Of a stretch of 55,267 nt of DNA, positions 33,325-41,889 are shown in pieces. The notes below the pieces were generated by a model. That model did not search any database and had not been told where the DNA came from. It saw only the letters and a list, made by a program, of their open reading frames with translations. The DNA is from an uncultured Saprospiraceae bacterium (lineage in GTDB: Bacteria > Bacteroidota > Bacteroidia > Chitinophagales > Saprospiraceae): positions 1 to 55,267 of the forward strand of contig CAKZSH010000033.1 in assembly GCA_937918905.1 (NCBI GenBank), written 5' to 3'. Every line of letters starts with the position of its first letter. Position 1 is the stretch's first letter. Position numbers and translations under genes: made by a program.

Positions 33325-33356
33325 CAAATATAGGCTTATTGTTAAACAAAAACAAA
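33325..33356 (-). promoter_or_regulatory. Near-consensus Bacteroidota promoter of the ECF sigma gene
   Basis: On the minus strand TTTG (complement of 33353-33356) and TATATTTG (complement of 33325-33332) are separated by exactly 20 bases, matching the -33 TTTG / -7 TAnnTTTG pattern. Transcription would begin about 45 bases before the ATG at 33273. Confidence 0.65.
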
Positions 33357-33557
33357 TTTTATGTTCAACAAAAACAAGTCTCAGATAAGACAATTTTACG
33401 ACTTAACGAGGACAAAACCTATAAAGCATTGAGAATCAGTAAATTACAAGCATAAAACAAGTTTTGTTGTGTTTTTTTAATTTTCAATATTTTTTGAAAG
33501 TTTTGATTTTGTTTAACTTTTTATTTACAAAGCCTTTAGAATAAAGCATATCAACAA

Positions 33558-33598
33558 AAAAGCGGTATTAACAATTATTGATTGCTAATACCGCTTTT
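33558..33598. terminator. Intrinsic terminator after LptF/LptG
   Basis: AAAAGCGGTATTA (33558-33570) pairs perfectly with TAATACCGCTTTT (33586-33598). It lies about 30 bases past the stop of the minus-strand permease gene. Confidence 0.75.
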
Positions 33599-33629
33599 CA
33601 CATAAGAAGTGAAAAAAAGGAATATAAAA

Positions 33630-34718
33630 TTACTTTTGAGCCTTAGAAACTAAATAAATAGCTACAAATGTAAAAATGATATTTGGAATCCAAACCCCAA
33701 GCATTGGAGGTAAACTCTCATTTGTAGCAAATGTGATCGAAAATTTAGAGAGGAAAATATAAATCGCACCTATTCCTACTCCTATCGCCAAATGAAGTCC
33801 CATTCCTCCACGAACTTTTCGAGCGGCGACGGCTAATCCTATTATTGTCAAAATAATTATTGTAAATGGTTCCGCAGAACGACGTTGTAGTTCTGTTTCA
33901 TATTTTTTGATATTTCCTTTTCCTTTCCTTCTTTGGATGGCCATGAATTCCATCAACTGAGGTGAAGTCATCATTTCTTTATCCTCATCATAATATATGA
34001 AGTCTTGATTCGTCAAATTCAATGTGGTATCCAACTCGCCACCTTCAGCAATTAAAATTGATTCTCGTTTTTCATTAAAAGTCCGAATCTCATAATTTTT
34101 AAATTTCCAATTATTGGGCGGGCCTGTCCATTTGGCAATTCCTGCCTTAAAAAGATAAGTCAATTTATTATCCTTAATCGTTTCGATTCGAATATTTTTG
34201 GCAGAGGTATCTCTTTTGTAATAACGGTCAACGTACACCTTTTGATTGGGGCCAACAAAAAGATGAATGTTGCTATCTTTTCCTTTATCGCTATGTTTGT
34301 AAATGTAGGTGTGTTGGAAATTCCAATGCGTTTCATTTGCCATAGGAATAACATAATGGTTGCCGATCAAATGTAATGCTGCTAAAAATCCACCTGCCAC
34401 TAAGTACGGAACCATCAATCTTCTAAAACTTATACCTGCATTAAAAATGGAAATGATTTCAGAATTAAATGCCATTCGAGAAGTAAAAAAAACAACTGCA
34501 ATCAAAACCCCAAGCGGAAACAATAAACCATTTATCCACAAAATCCAATTCAAATAATAGTCAACAACAATCTGCTTAATCGAAACTGGCTCTTCAATAA
34601 AATCTTCCACCTTATCACTAAAGTCAATGATAACTGATATCAAAGTTATCATCAACACCGTAAAGAAAAAGGTGGATAAGAATTTTTTAATAATATACCA
34701 GTCTAGTTTTTTTAACAT
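33630..34718 (-). CDS. LptF/LptG family permease
   Basis: A 362-residue inner-membrane protein of the YjgP/YjgQ family, which extracts lipopolysaccharide from the inner membrane together with LptB. Three membrane segments lie in the N-terminal 120 residues (KKFLSTFFFTVLMITLISVIIDF and after). A periplasmic jelly-roll domain occupies about 135-275. Three more segments follow at the end (TIIILTIIGLAVAARKVRGGMGLHLAIGVG). LptF and LptG cannot be distinguished reliably here. It follows tgt on the same strand, as often in this phylum. Confidence 0.9.
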   Translation of the reverse strand: MLKKLDWYIIKKFLSTFFFTVLMITLISVIIDFSDKVEDFIEEPVSIKQIVVDYYLNWILWINGLLFPLGVLIAVVFFTSRMAFNSEIISIFNAGISFRRLMVPYLVAGGFLAALHLIGNHYVIPMANETHWNFQHTYIYKHSDKGKDSNIHLFVGPNQKVYVDRYYKRDTSAKNIRIETIKDNKLTYLFKAGIAKWTGPPNNWKFKNYEIRTFNEKRESILIAEGGELDTTLNLTNQDFIYYDEDKEMMTSPQLMEFMAIQRRKGKGNIKKYETELQRRSAEPFTIIILTIIGLAVAARKVRGGMGLHLAIGVGIGAIYIFLSKFSITFATNESLPPMLGVWIPNIIFTFVAIYLVSKAQK

Positions 34719-34872
34719 GTTTTTTTTAACGGTTAACTGTGGATGATGAACGGTTAATTTTTTTGTTCTTTTGATTAACGAAAATGCAGCTTGTAATTCA
34801 GATTTACTATTTTTTCATTAGGACTAACTTATATTTAACACTATTGACTCATTTATATTATCATTAACAATT

Positions 34873-36003
34873 CTATAATCTTCTAGTAACATTGACCACC
34901 ATCTCTTTTTTCCAATCATAAAAATCTCCTGCGATAATATGTTTTCTTGCTTCACCTACTAGCCAAAGATAAAAACTCAAATTATGTAAAGATGCAATTT
35001 GCGAAGCTAATAATTCTTTGCATTGAAATAGATGACGTAAATATGCTTTGGTATAAAAACGACTTGTCGAGCAAGAACTATCTTCATCAATGACGCTGAA
35101 ATTATCTTTCCATTTTGCATTTTTCATATTCAAAATTCCTTTGGAAGTAAAGAGGTGACCGTGGCGTGCGTTTCTTGTTGGCATCACACAGTCAAACATA
35201 TCTATTCCCAAAGCAATGCATTCCAAAAGATTCTCAGGAGTTCCGACGCCCATCAAGTAACGTGGTTTTTCTTTTGGTAAAATTCCACAAACGAGTTCCG
35301 TAGTTCGATACAATTCTTCTGCAGGTTCTCCTACCGCCAATCCTCCAATCGCATTTGCAGGCCGATCGAAAGAAGCAATTTTTTCTGCGGATTGTATTCG
35401 CAAATCTTTGTAAGTACTTCCTTGTACGATAGGGACTAGGGTTTGTTCAAAACCATATTTAGGTGGTGTGCTGTCAAATCTATCGCAACATCTTTTGAGC
35501 CAACGATGGGTCATCTCCATTGACTTTTTTGCATATTTATATTCGCATGGGTAAGGAGTGCATTCGTCAAATGCCATGATGATGTCTGCACCGATAGTCC
35601 GCTGAATATCCATGACACCTTCAGGAGAAAAAAAATGTTTGGAACCATCAATATGAGATTTGAAAGTTACACCTTCTTCTTTTATTTTTCTTTGGCTACT
35701 TAGAGAATAAACTTGGTAACCTCCACTATCTGTCAACATTGGTTTGTTCCATCCATTGAATTGATGAAGTCCACCTCCCTTTTCCAGAATTTCCATTCCA
35801 GGTCGTAAGTAAAGATGATAGGTATTTCCTAAAATAATTTGTGCTTTAACCTCATTTTCCAATTCATGTTGATGAACTCCTTTCACAGTTGCAGCAGTAC
35901 CCACAGGCATAAAAATCGGTGTTTCGATTTTACCATGAGCAGTTTCGATGACTCCAGCTCGAGCACTTGAGTTGGGGTCAGTATGTTGTAAATCAAATTT
36001 CAT
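34873..36003 (-). CDS. tgt: Queuine tRNA-ribosyltransferase (TGT)
   Basis: TGT exchanges guanine-34 for a queuine precursor in tRNAs with GUN anticodons. The 376-residue protein has LTDSGGYQVYSL (substrate-binding region, nucleophile further on), MAFDECTPYPCEY, GGLAVGEP and MGVGTPENLLECIALGIDMFDCVMPTRNARHG (catalytic Asp). The usual zinc site CxCxxC is reduced: the aligned segment reads SSCSTS, retaining one of three Cys, while the later His (SLHN) remains. I recall that other Bacteroidota TGTs also lack these Cys. The start is the ATG at 36003; the TTG at 36012 would add three residues. Confidence 0.93.
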   Translation of the reverse strand: MKFDLQHTDPNSSARAGVIETAHGKIETPIFMPVGTAATVKGVHQHELENEVKAQIILGNTYHLYLRPGMEILEKGGGLHQFNGWNKPMLTDSGGYQVYSLSSQRKIKEEGVTFKSHIDGSKHFFSPEGVMDIQRTIGADIIMAFDECTPYPCEYKYAKKSMEMTHRWLKRCCDRFDSTPPKYGFEQTLVPIVQGSTYKDLRIQSAEKIASFDRPANAIGGLAVGEPAEELYRTTELVCGILPKEKPRYLMGVGTPENLLECIALGIDMFDCVMPTRNARHGHLFTSKGILNMKNAKWKDNFSVIDEDSSCSTSRFYTKAYLRHLFQCKELLASQIASLHNLSFYLWLVGEARKHIIAGDFYDWKKEMVVNVTRRL

Positions 36004-36110
36004 AGGGGGCAAAAATAGGGAAAATTGTGATTAGTAATTAGTAAATCGAGACTGGTGAATTGGGCGTTGAAATCTAATGCTGTCAACTTAAGCATTCTGA
36101 AAGGATGAGT

Positions 36111-36143
36111 ATTCATAAGGTGACTTGAAGTCACCTTATGAAT
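36111..36143. terminator. 15-bp perfect hairpin after purD
   Basis: ATTCATAAGGTGACT (36111-36125) pairs with AGTCACCTTATGAAT (36129-36143) around a 3-base loop. It lies about 60 bases after the purD stop in the minus transcript. Confidence 0.65.
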
Positions 36144-36201
36144 TAGACGTGTTTCCAAACCTTCAATTCCAATATAGAGTTACCTTGTGAATCGTGGATA
36201 T

Positions 36202-37470
36202 TTACAAATCGAATCCAATATCTTTTCTATAATATTTTCCCACAAAATCAACTTGCGCTGCATTCTTCTTTGAAACAGCAAGGGCAGCTTTAAAATCTTC
36301 ACCATAAGAAGTGATCGCTAAGACACGACCTCCATTTGTCAATATTTTTCCTGCTTCCATTCGAGTGCCTCCATGAAAAATAATACTATCATTTATAGCA
36401 TCCAATCCTTGAATAGTTTTTCCTTTTTCATATGCTTCTGGGTAGCCTCCTGAAACCAAAAACATCGTCGTTGCAGCTCGTTCATCAATTTCAATTTTCT
36501 CATTTTCTAAATTACCTTCCGACAGAGACTTGAACATTTGCAGCAAATCATTTTTGAGTCGAGGTAAAACTACTTCCGTTTCTGGGTCGCCCATTCGGCA
36601 ATTATATTCTATTACGTATGGTTCATTATTCACTCTGATTAGCCCGATAAAAACAAAACCTTCATAGGCAAAACCTCTTTTTTGAATTCCTTCTATAGTA
36701 GGTTTTATAATTCGTTCTTCAACCTTTTGCATCAATTCTTTATCCACAAATGGAACAGGAGAAACTGCGCCCATCCCGCCCGTATTTAATCCTTCGTCAT
36801 TCTCTCCAATTCGTTTGTAATCTTTTGCAATAGGTAAAACTTTATAGCTTTTTCCATCGGTCAAAACAAAAACTGAAAATTCAATTCCATCCAAAAATTC
36901 TTCAATGACAACTCGTGAACCAGCATTTCCAAATTTCCCTCCCAGCATTTCTTTAAATTCTTTTTGCGCTTCTTCGATGGTAGGTAAAATCAAAACCCCT
37001 TTTCCCGCAGCGAGTCCATCGGCTTTCAAAACAATCGGAGGTGTTTGAGTAGCGATATATTTTAAACCTGCTTCGACATTCGTTCCGTCAAATTCTCGAT
37101 AACCCGCAGTTGGAATATTAAACTCTTCCATGAATTTTTTTGCAAAAGCTTTACTGCCCTCAAGCATCGCACCATGTTGAGATGGGCCAATTACTGGAAT
37201 GTTTTTTAACGCATCATCATTTTTAAAAAAATCATAAATCCCAAGTACTAATGGTTCTTCAGGGCCAACAACGACCATGTCAATTTCATTTTCAATAACA
37301 AAGGATTTGATTTGAGGAAAGTCTTTGATGTTGAGTGCAACATTAGTTCCGCAAGAAGCGGTTCCTGCATTGCCAGGTGCAATAAATAATTTTTTACAAA
37401 GTGGGCTTTTTATCATTTTCCAAGAAAAAGCATGCTCCCTTCCGCCGCTTCCTAGTATTAAAATATTCAT
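36202..37470 (-). CDS. purD: Phosphoribosylamine-glycine ligase
   Basis: PurD makes glycinamide ribonucleotide, the second step of purine synthesis. The 422-residue protein is a complete ATP-grasp ligase: MNILILGSGGREHAFSWK (N domain), VVGPEEPLVLGI, the ATP-grasp segment PIVLKADGLAAGKGVLI, EEFLDGIEFSVFVLTDG, GGMGAVSPVPF, and the metal-binding YNCRMGDPETEVVLPRL. It has no adjacent purine genes here. Confidence 0.96.
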   Translation of the reverse strand: MNILILGSGGREHAFSWKMIKSPLCKKLFIAPGNAGTASCGTNVALNIKDFPQIKSFVIENEIDMVVVGPEEPLVLGIYDFFKNDDALKNIPVIGPSQHGAMLEGSKAFAKKFMEEFNIPTAGYREFDGTNVEAGLKYIATQTPPIVLKADGLAAGKGVLILPTIEEAQKEFKEMLGGKFGNAGSRVVIEEFLDGIEFSVFVLTDGKSYKVLPIAKDYKRIGENDEGLNTGGMGAVSPVPFVDKELMQKVEERIIKPTIEGIQKRGFAYEGFVFIGLIRVNNEPYVIEYNCRMGDPETEVVLPRLKNDLLQMFKSLSEGNLENEKIEIDERAATTMFLVSGGYPEAYEKGKTIQGLDAINDSIIFHGGTRMEAGKILTNGGRVLAITSYGEDFKAALAVSKKNAAQVDFVGKYYRKDIGFDL

Positions 37471-37512
37471 GTTTGTTTTTTTAAGAAAAAAATTTTAGTG
37501 GATTAGTGAATC

Positions 37513-37616
37513 GGTTAAATAGTTCGCTTCGCTATTAGGTCATATTGTGATCGAAATTTTAATCATTAAAATTCACGTTGACCTGATTAACCAATAGCGA
37601 AGTGAACCAATAACTA
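37513..37616. repeat. Imperfect inverted repeat between purD and reductase gene
   Basis: The block around ATAGTTCGCTTCGCTATT (37519-37536) and AGGTCA (37537-37542) pairs with the stretch 37579-37616. The right arm carries an extra block of about 8 bases (ATTAACCA-like), the same asymmetry as in the element at 1-146. The centre has a further short complementary pair (GAAATTTTAAT with ATTAAAATTC). Confidence 0.6.
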
Positions 37617-37627
37617 TTCAACTATTT

Positions 37628-38740
37628 CTATACATCAAAATCAATTTCGATTTCTGCAGTTGTTGGATGAGACTGGCAAGTCAAAATAAAACCTTCTTCA
37701 ATTTCATCATCATCCAAAGCATAGCAAGCTTCCATTTCAACTTTTCCTTTCACGACTTTTGCCATACAAGTTGAACATGAACCAGAGCAACAAGAGTAGG
37801 GTGGTTCATATTTTAAATCCAATAAAGTATCAAGAATTGTCTTTCCTTTTTTAACTTCTGTCTTAATGGTTTCTCCATCAAGATGAACAATTAATTTAGC
37901 AGAACCATCCGCACTTGGTGCAGCCATTGCTGTTGATTTTTTTTCAGAATCTGCTGCAGTAAATCTTTCCGAGTGAACATTTTTTTTATTCATTCCCATT
38001 CCTAACAATGTATTTTCAACATTATCAATCATCTGCCCTGGGCCACAAATAAAATAATGTGCTTCTCTACTTCGGCTAGGGTTTTTATCTAAAAATTTTG
38101 CAACGCTCGTTTTATCAATTCGTCCTACTTCGCCTTCCCAAGTCGTTTTTGATTTTTTGAAAAAACCTCCAATTCCTCCTGACTTCTCTACTTTGGGTTG
38201 ACTTAAAATATGAGTAACCAAAAACTGATTATCATATTTTTTCTGCATGACATCTAATTCTGATTTGAAAATAATACTATCTTCATTTCGATTTCCATAC
38301 ATTAAAAACACAGTCGAAAGTGGTTCTTTTTCCAAAATCGTTTTTGCAATCGACATCAATGGAGTAATTCCACTACCTGCTCCAAAAAGATAAAAAGTTC
38401 GATTAACATCTGGATTTAAAGCAATCGTAAATCGTCCCTGCGGTTCCATCACATCAACAACATTTCCTTCTTTTAAATTATTACAAATGTGAGTTGACAC
38501 TTTTCCGCCATCCACTTTTTTTACGGTTACCGTGATTCCATTTTCCAAAGGACTACTTGACATCGAATACGCCCGACGTTCCTCTTTTCCATTTATTTCA
38601 AACTTCAATGTTAAATACTGACCGTGTTTAAATTGAAATTTTTCAGATGCTTCGCCTGATATATCAAAAGTCACGGAAACTGCATCACTAGTTTCTTGTG
38701 TTATTTTACTCACTTTTAAATTGTGAAATTGAGCACTCAT
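37628..38740 (-). CDS. PaaE-like ferredoxin/FAD/NAD(P)H oxidoreductase
   Basis: A 370-residue reductase: FAD-binding domain with RRAYSMSSSP (about residues 55-64), NAD(P)H-binding domain with GAGSGITPLMSIA, and a C-terminal plant-type 2Fe-2S domain with exact C-x4-C-x2-C-x29-C spacing (CCSGSCSTC, then TCQSHP). This architecture is that of PaaE and other electron donors to oxygenases. It diverges from an AlkB-like hydroxylase across 193 bases, so it is a likely electron donor for it; the paa operon genes are not nearby. A non-conserved linker of about 30 residues (KSGGIGGFFKKSKTTWEGEV) interrupts the NAD domain. Confidence 0.9.
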   Translation of the reverse strand: MSAQFHNLKVSKITQETSDAVSVTFDISGEASEKFQFKHGQYLTLKFEINGKEERRAYSMSSSPLENGITVTVKKVDGGKVSTHICNNLKEGNVVDVMEPQGRFTIALNPDVNRTFYLFGAGSGITPLMSIAKTILEKEPLSTVFLMYGNRNEDSIIFKSELDVMQKKYDNQFLVTHILSQPKVEKSGGIGGFFKKSKTTWEGEVGRIDKTSVAKFLDKNPSRSREAHYFICGPGQMIDNVENTLLGMGMNKKNVHSERFTAADSEKKSTAMAAPSADGSAKLIVHLDGETIKTEVKKGKTILDTLLDLKYEPPYSCCSGSCSTCMAKVVKGKVEMEACYALDDDEIEEGFILTCQSHPTTAEIEIDFDV

Positions 38741-38768
38741 TCGTTTAATCTTTTATTAAAAATTTTCG

Positions 38769-38776
38769 CAAAGGTA
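38769..38776 (-). promoter_or_regulatory. Possible -7 promoter box of the reductase gene
   Basis: On the minus strand TACCTTTG matches TAnnTTTG, 29 bases upstream of the ATG at 38740. No TTTG is found at the -33 distance. Confidence 0.35.
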
Positions 38777-38933
38777 AGGAATCACTTTCCTTCTTTTCTA
38801 ACCTTTTTGTCAAATTATAGTTTAAAAACAGGATGTATTTCAACTCACGAGGTGACAGAGAGTTGCCTTGTCAATGAAATTGTAGGATTGAAAATTATTT
38901 CACTTTTTAAGAAGAAAAAATTATTTTTAGAAT

Positions 38934-39971
38934 ATGAACTGGAAAGACACCAAATATCTATTGGCCTATATTGCTCCTTTGACTACTTTTTTAGCCATTC
39001 ATTATCAAGGCGTGTGGTCGTTTGCAACTGTTTATTTAGCATTTCTGATTGTTCCTCTCTTGGAACTTGTGATTCCTTATTCTACCGCAAATCTTACCGA
39101 GGAAGAAGAACAATCAAAATTATCCATTACCCTTTTTGATTGGTTGCTCTACTCAAATGTTCCTATTCTTTGGGGATTATTATGGTATTATTTTTCTACT
39201 ATTTCTGCTGGAGGATTGGCAACTTATGAAATAATTGGAATCACATCTAGCGTAGGAATTATCGTTGGGACGATTGGAATTAATGTAGCACATGAACTAG
39301 GTCATCGTGTAAAAAAATACGAACAGACACTTTCCAAAACTCTATTGCTTTCTGCTTTGTACATGCATTTTTTTATAGAACATAATCGAGGTCATCATAA
39401 AAATATCGCAACAGATGAAGATCCTGCTTCGGCTCGATTGGGAGAAAACCTTTATTCATTTTGGATTCGTTCTACATTCGGTGGCTATCTCAATGCATGG
39501 CGATTGGAAGCTGAAAAATTAAATAGAAAAGGGCACGCTGTTTTTTCTTTAAAAAATGAAATGTTTGTTTTTCAAATTATTCAAATTGGATATTTAGTAA
39601 GCGTAGGTTTGATCTTTGGATGGATGATGATTCCGTTTGCAATTGTAGTTGCTATCATCGGATTTTTAGAATTGGAGACAGTTAACTATATCGAACACTA
39701 TGGTTTGCGAAGAAAGAAATTAGCTTCTGGTCGATATGAAAATGTTACCATGCACCACTCTTGGAATTCCAATCATGAATTGGGAAGACTATTGTTATAT
39801 GAATTGACTCGACATTCGGATCATCATTTTAAAGCGACTCGAAAATATCAAGTATTGCGTCATTTTGATGAAAGTCCGCAGTTGCCGTATGGATATCCTG
39901 GTTGTATGATTTTGTCTTTGTTCCCACCTATTTGGTTCAAGTTGATGAATAAAAAAGTGCCAGCCTTGTAA
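38934..39971 (+). CDS. AlkB-type alkane 1-monooxygenase / membrane fatty acid hydroxylase
   Basis: A 345-residue non-haem di-iron membrane protein. All His motifs of the AlkB group are present: HELGHR (in INVAHELGHRV), HNRGHH, the NYIEHYGL signature, and TRHSDHH. About six membrane segments alternate with the His boxes. AlkB hydroxylates terminal carbons of medium alkanes using rubredoxin, but related proteins hydroxylate other lipids, so the substrate is open. No rubredoxin gene is seen here; the divergent 2Fe-2S reductase is the obvious candidate donor. Confidence 0.88.
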   Translation: MNWKDTKYLLAYIAPLTTFLAIHYQGVWSFATVYLAFLIVPLLELVIPYSTANLTEEEEQSKLSITLFDWLLYSNVPILWGLLWYYFSTISAGGLATYEIIGITSSVGIIVGTIGINVAHELGHRVKKYEQTLSKTLLLSALYMHFFIEHNRGHHKNIATDEDPASARLGENLYSFWIRSTFGGYLNAWRLEAEKLNRKGHAVFSLKNEMFVFQIIQIGYLVSVGLIFGWMMIPFAIVVAIIGFLELETVNYIEHYGLRRKKLASGRYENVTMHHSWNSNHELGRLLLYELTRHSDHHFKATRKYQVLRHFDESPQLPYGYPGCMILSLFPPIWFKLMNKKVPAL

Positions 39972-40054
39972 AATCAAAATGTCAATCAAAATCAAAAAAT
40001 TGAATGGTGAATCCGTATTATTCGGTTTTTGATTTTGATTGACATTTTGATTTT
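39970..40054. repeat. 29-bp perfect inverted repeat after the hydroxylase gene
   Basis: 39970-39998 is the exact reverse complement of 40026-40054; each arm repeats AATCAAAAT/ATTTTGATT units. It begins at the last two bases of the hydroxylase gene and could form a long A/T hairpin at the mRNA end. Confidence 0.75.
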
Positions 40055-40160
40055 GATTTCCACCTGCCATTTTTATTTTAAATTTTTAATTAGTTTTGTC
40101 CATTATTTTTCGAAAGGATTTTGGTTGAAGAAAATATCGTTTTCGATTCATTCAAAATTT

Positions 40161-40181
40161 CTACCTGTCGGTAGACAGGCA
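40161..40181. repeat. REP-like palindrome
   Basis: TACCTGTCGGTAGACAGGCA forms a short hairpin (CTGTC...GACAG) and resembles copies at about 5686-5702 and 49129-49151. It is flanked by ATTCAAAATTT and ATTCAAAGTTCAT phrases. Confidence 0.6.
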
Positions 40182-40207
40182 TTATTCAAAGTTCATCATA
40201 ATTTTTA

Positions 40208-40930
40208 ATGAGTCAAAAATTATCTATCATCATTCCTGCATACAATGAGGCACCTACCATCCACTACATTTTGGATAAGGTAAAAGCGGTAGAGTTAATG
40301 AATGATATGAAAAAGGAAATTATCATTGTCAATGATTTTTCCAAAGATGATACAGAAGGAGCGATATTGCGCTATGCAGATGCGAATCCTGAATTAAATA
40401 TTCAATATCTCAAACATGAAGTAAACAAAGGAAAAGGTGCTGCACTCCACACAGGTATCAAAAATGCAACGGGTGATTTTTTGATTATTCAAGATGCAGA
40501 TTTGGAGTATGATCCCGCCGAGTATAATATTTTATTAAAGCCCATTTTGGATGGCGTGGCTGATGTAGTTTATGGTTCAAGATTTATGGGGGGGAAGCCG
40601 CATCGGATTTTATTCTTTTGGCATTCCATAGGAAATCAAATGTTGACTTTCCTTTCCAATATGATGACCAACTTGAATCTTACGGATATGGAAACTTGCT
40701 ATAAATTATTCAAAACGGAAATGATTCAAAGTTTAAATTTAAAAGAAAATCGTTTTGGTTTTGAACCAGAGGTGACTGCAAAAATTTCTAGGATTCCTAA
40801 AGTTCGAATTTACGAAGTTGGAATTTCTTACTACGGTCGGTCGTATGAGGATGGTAAAAAGATTGGTTGGCGAGATGGGTTTCGAGCGATTTATTGTATT
40901 GTGAAGTATAATACTTTTTGGAAAAAATAA
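40208..40930 (+). CDS. Glycosyltransferase family 2 (dolichyl-phosphate-mannose synthase-like)
   Basis: A 240-residue GT-A glycosyltransferase: SIIIPAYNEAPTIHYILDKV (N-terminal nucleotide-sugar binding), HEVNKGKGAALHTGIKNATGDFLIIQDADLEYDP with the DAD metal motif, GSRFMGGKP, and the acceptor motif DMETCYKLFKTE. This pattern matches polyisoprenyl-phosphate sugar transferases. There is no C-terminal membrane domain. The acceptor is probably a lipid carrier for cell-envelope glycans. Confidence 0.87.
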   Translation: MSQKLSIIIPAYNEAPTIHYILDKVKAVELMNDMKKEIIIVNDFSKDDTEGAILRYADANPELNIQYLKHEVNKGKGAALHTGIKNATGDFLIIQDADLEYDPAEYNILLKPILDGVADVVYGSRFMGGKPHRILFFWHSIGNQMLTFLSNMMTNLNLTDMETCYKLFKTEMIQSLNLKENRFGFEPEVTAKISRIPKVRIYEVGISYYGRSYEDGKKIGWRDGFRAIYCIVKYNTFWKK

Positions 40931-40964
40931 AAACCCTTTGCGAGGCACTTCGCAAAGGGTTTTT
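40929..40964. terminator. Bidirectional intrinsic terminator
   Basis: A 15-bp stem (40929-40943 with 40950-40964, core AACCCTTTGCGA) with flanking A/T runs sits between the convergent glycosyltransferase and Rpn-type nuclease genes. Confidence 0.8.
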
Positions 40965-40967
40965 ATT

Positions 40968-41819
40968 CTAATTTTTTTCTAAATCTTCTTTAACTTTTAG
41001 AACAAATTCTAAGGACGTATTTAAAATATCTGCAATCTGCTTAGGAAGAAGTTCTGTATTTTTTAGAAAACCAGTTATTGCTATAGTTAATGTTTTCTTT
41101 TCACCTCGTTTTTCGCCTTTCTCCATTCCTTGAAGATATAATCCATCCTTTTCTATATCATATGTTATTGGCATCTCTTGAACTATTTTAGTGGTAAATG
41201 ATTCTAAATTACGTAATCTTGATAAAATAACCAACTGTTGAGTATATTTTGACAATTTATTAGGAGTTTTACAAACCAATCTTAATTGTTTTAGAAGTAA
41301 ACGTAAAATGACTTCTGTTCGTTCCCGTTCATAATTACTCAATATTGCCATAATTATTTCTTCTGGAATTTGAGAGGAAAGACATTCTTCAGGATCAAGT
41401 TGACTAATATCTAATAAATCAAAACCTTCATATATTTCTTCTTGAGGAAGTCGAGTCGGCATAGTTGGAGGTTTCTTTCCTAGATAAATTACGATATGTT
41501 TGATTCTTAATTCATGTGCTCTCAGTCGCATTCCATGATGCTCTGCAATTCTGTAAATCATGGAATGGTCATCTGTTGTTTGAAACTCAAGATGGAGTGC
41601 CATTTCTTCTCCTGATTTGGTTTCTACCAAAAGGAAAGAATCCGTTTCTCTTTCAATTGTAGTTTGTAATTTATCAGGAAGTGGTTGAGCTGATTTGATT
41701 TTTAGGTCGTATCGTTTTTCTATCAAACTTAAAAATATAGCTTCTAGGTTTTCTCTAAAAATTTTATCGTAAAGATTCCCTTCATCTTTACGATCTTTGT
41801 TTTTCTTTTGTTTACTCAT
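40968..41819 (-). CDS. Rpn-family PD-(D/E)XK nuclease-like protein
   Basis: A 283-residue protein of the Rpn / transposase-31-like group. The nuclease core is readable as IERETDSFLLVET, then LHLEFQT (the D...ExQ form of the PD-(D/E)XK motif), with RIKHIVIYLG next. The rest is helical, with GLYLQGMEKGEKRGEKK near the C terminus, a stretch common in this family. Rpn proteins promote recombination in E. coli and spread horizontally; some have been linked to phage defence. I see no transposon ends at this copy. Confidence 0.8.
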   Translation of the reverse strand: MSKQKKNKDRKDEGNLYDKIFRENLEAIFLSLIEKRYDLKIKSAQPLPDKLQTTIERETDSFLLVETKSGEEMALHLEFQTTDDHSMIYRIAEHHGMRLRAHELRIKHIVIYLGKKPPTMPTRLPQEEIYEGFDLLDISQLDPEECLSSQIPEEIIMAILSNYERERTEVILRLLLKQLRLVCKTPNKLSKYTQQLVILSRLRNLESFTTKIVQEMPITYDIEKDGLYLQGMEKGEKRGEKKTLTIAITGFLKNTELLPKQIADILNTSLEFVLKVKEDLEKN

Positions 41820-41889
41820 AGATTAACGTTATTGATATAGGACGAATATAACAATTCTTTTTCATTTTTTTAAAAACAAAAAAGTAAGG

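Noticed and set aside
38723..39139. 138-residue plus-strand frame
   Set aside because: It overlaps the start of the AlkB-like hydroxylase in another frame and does not resemble a known protein.
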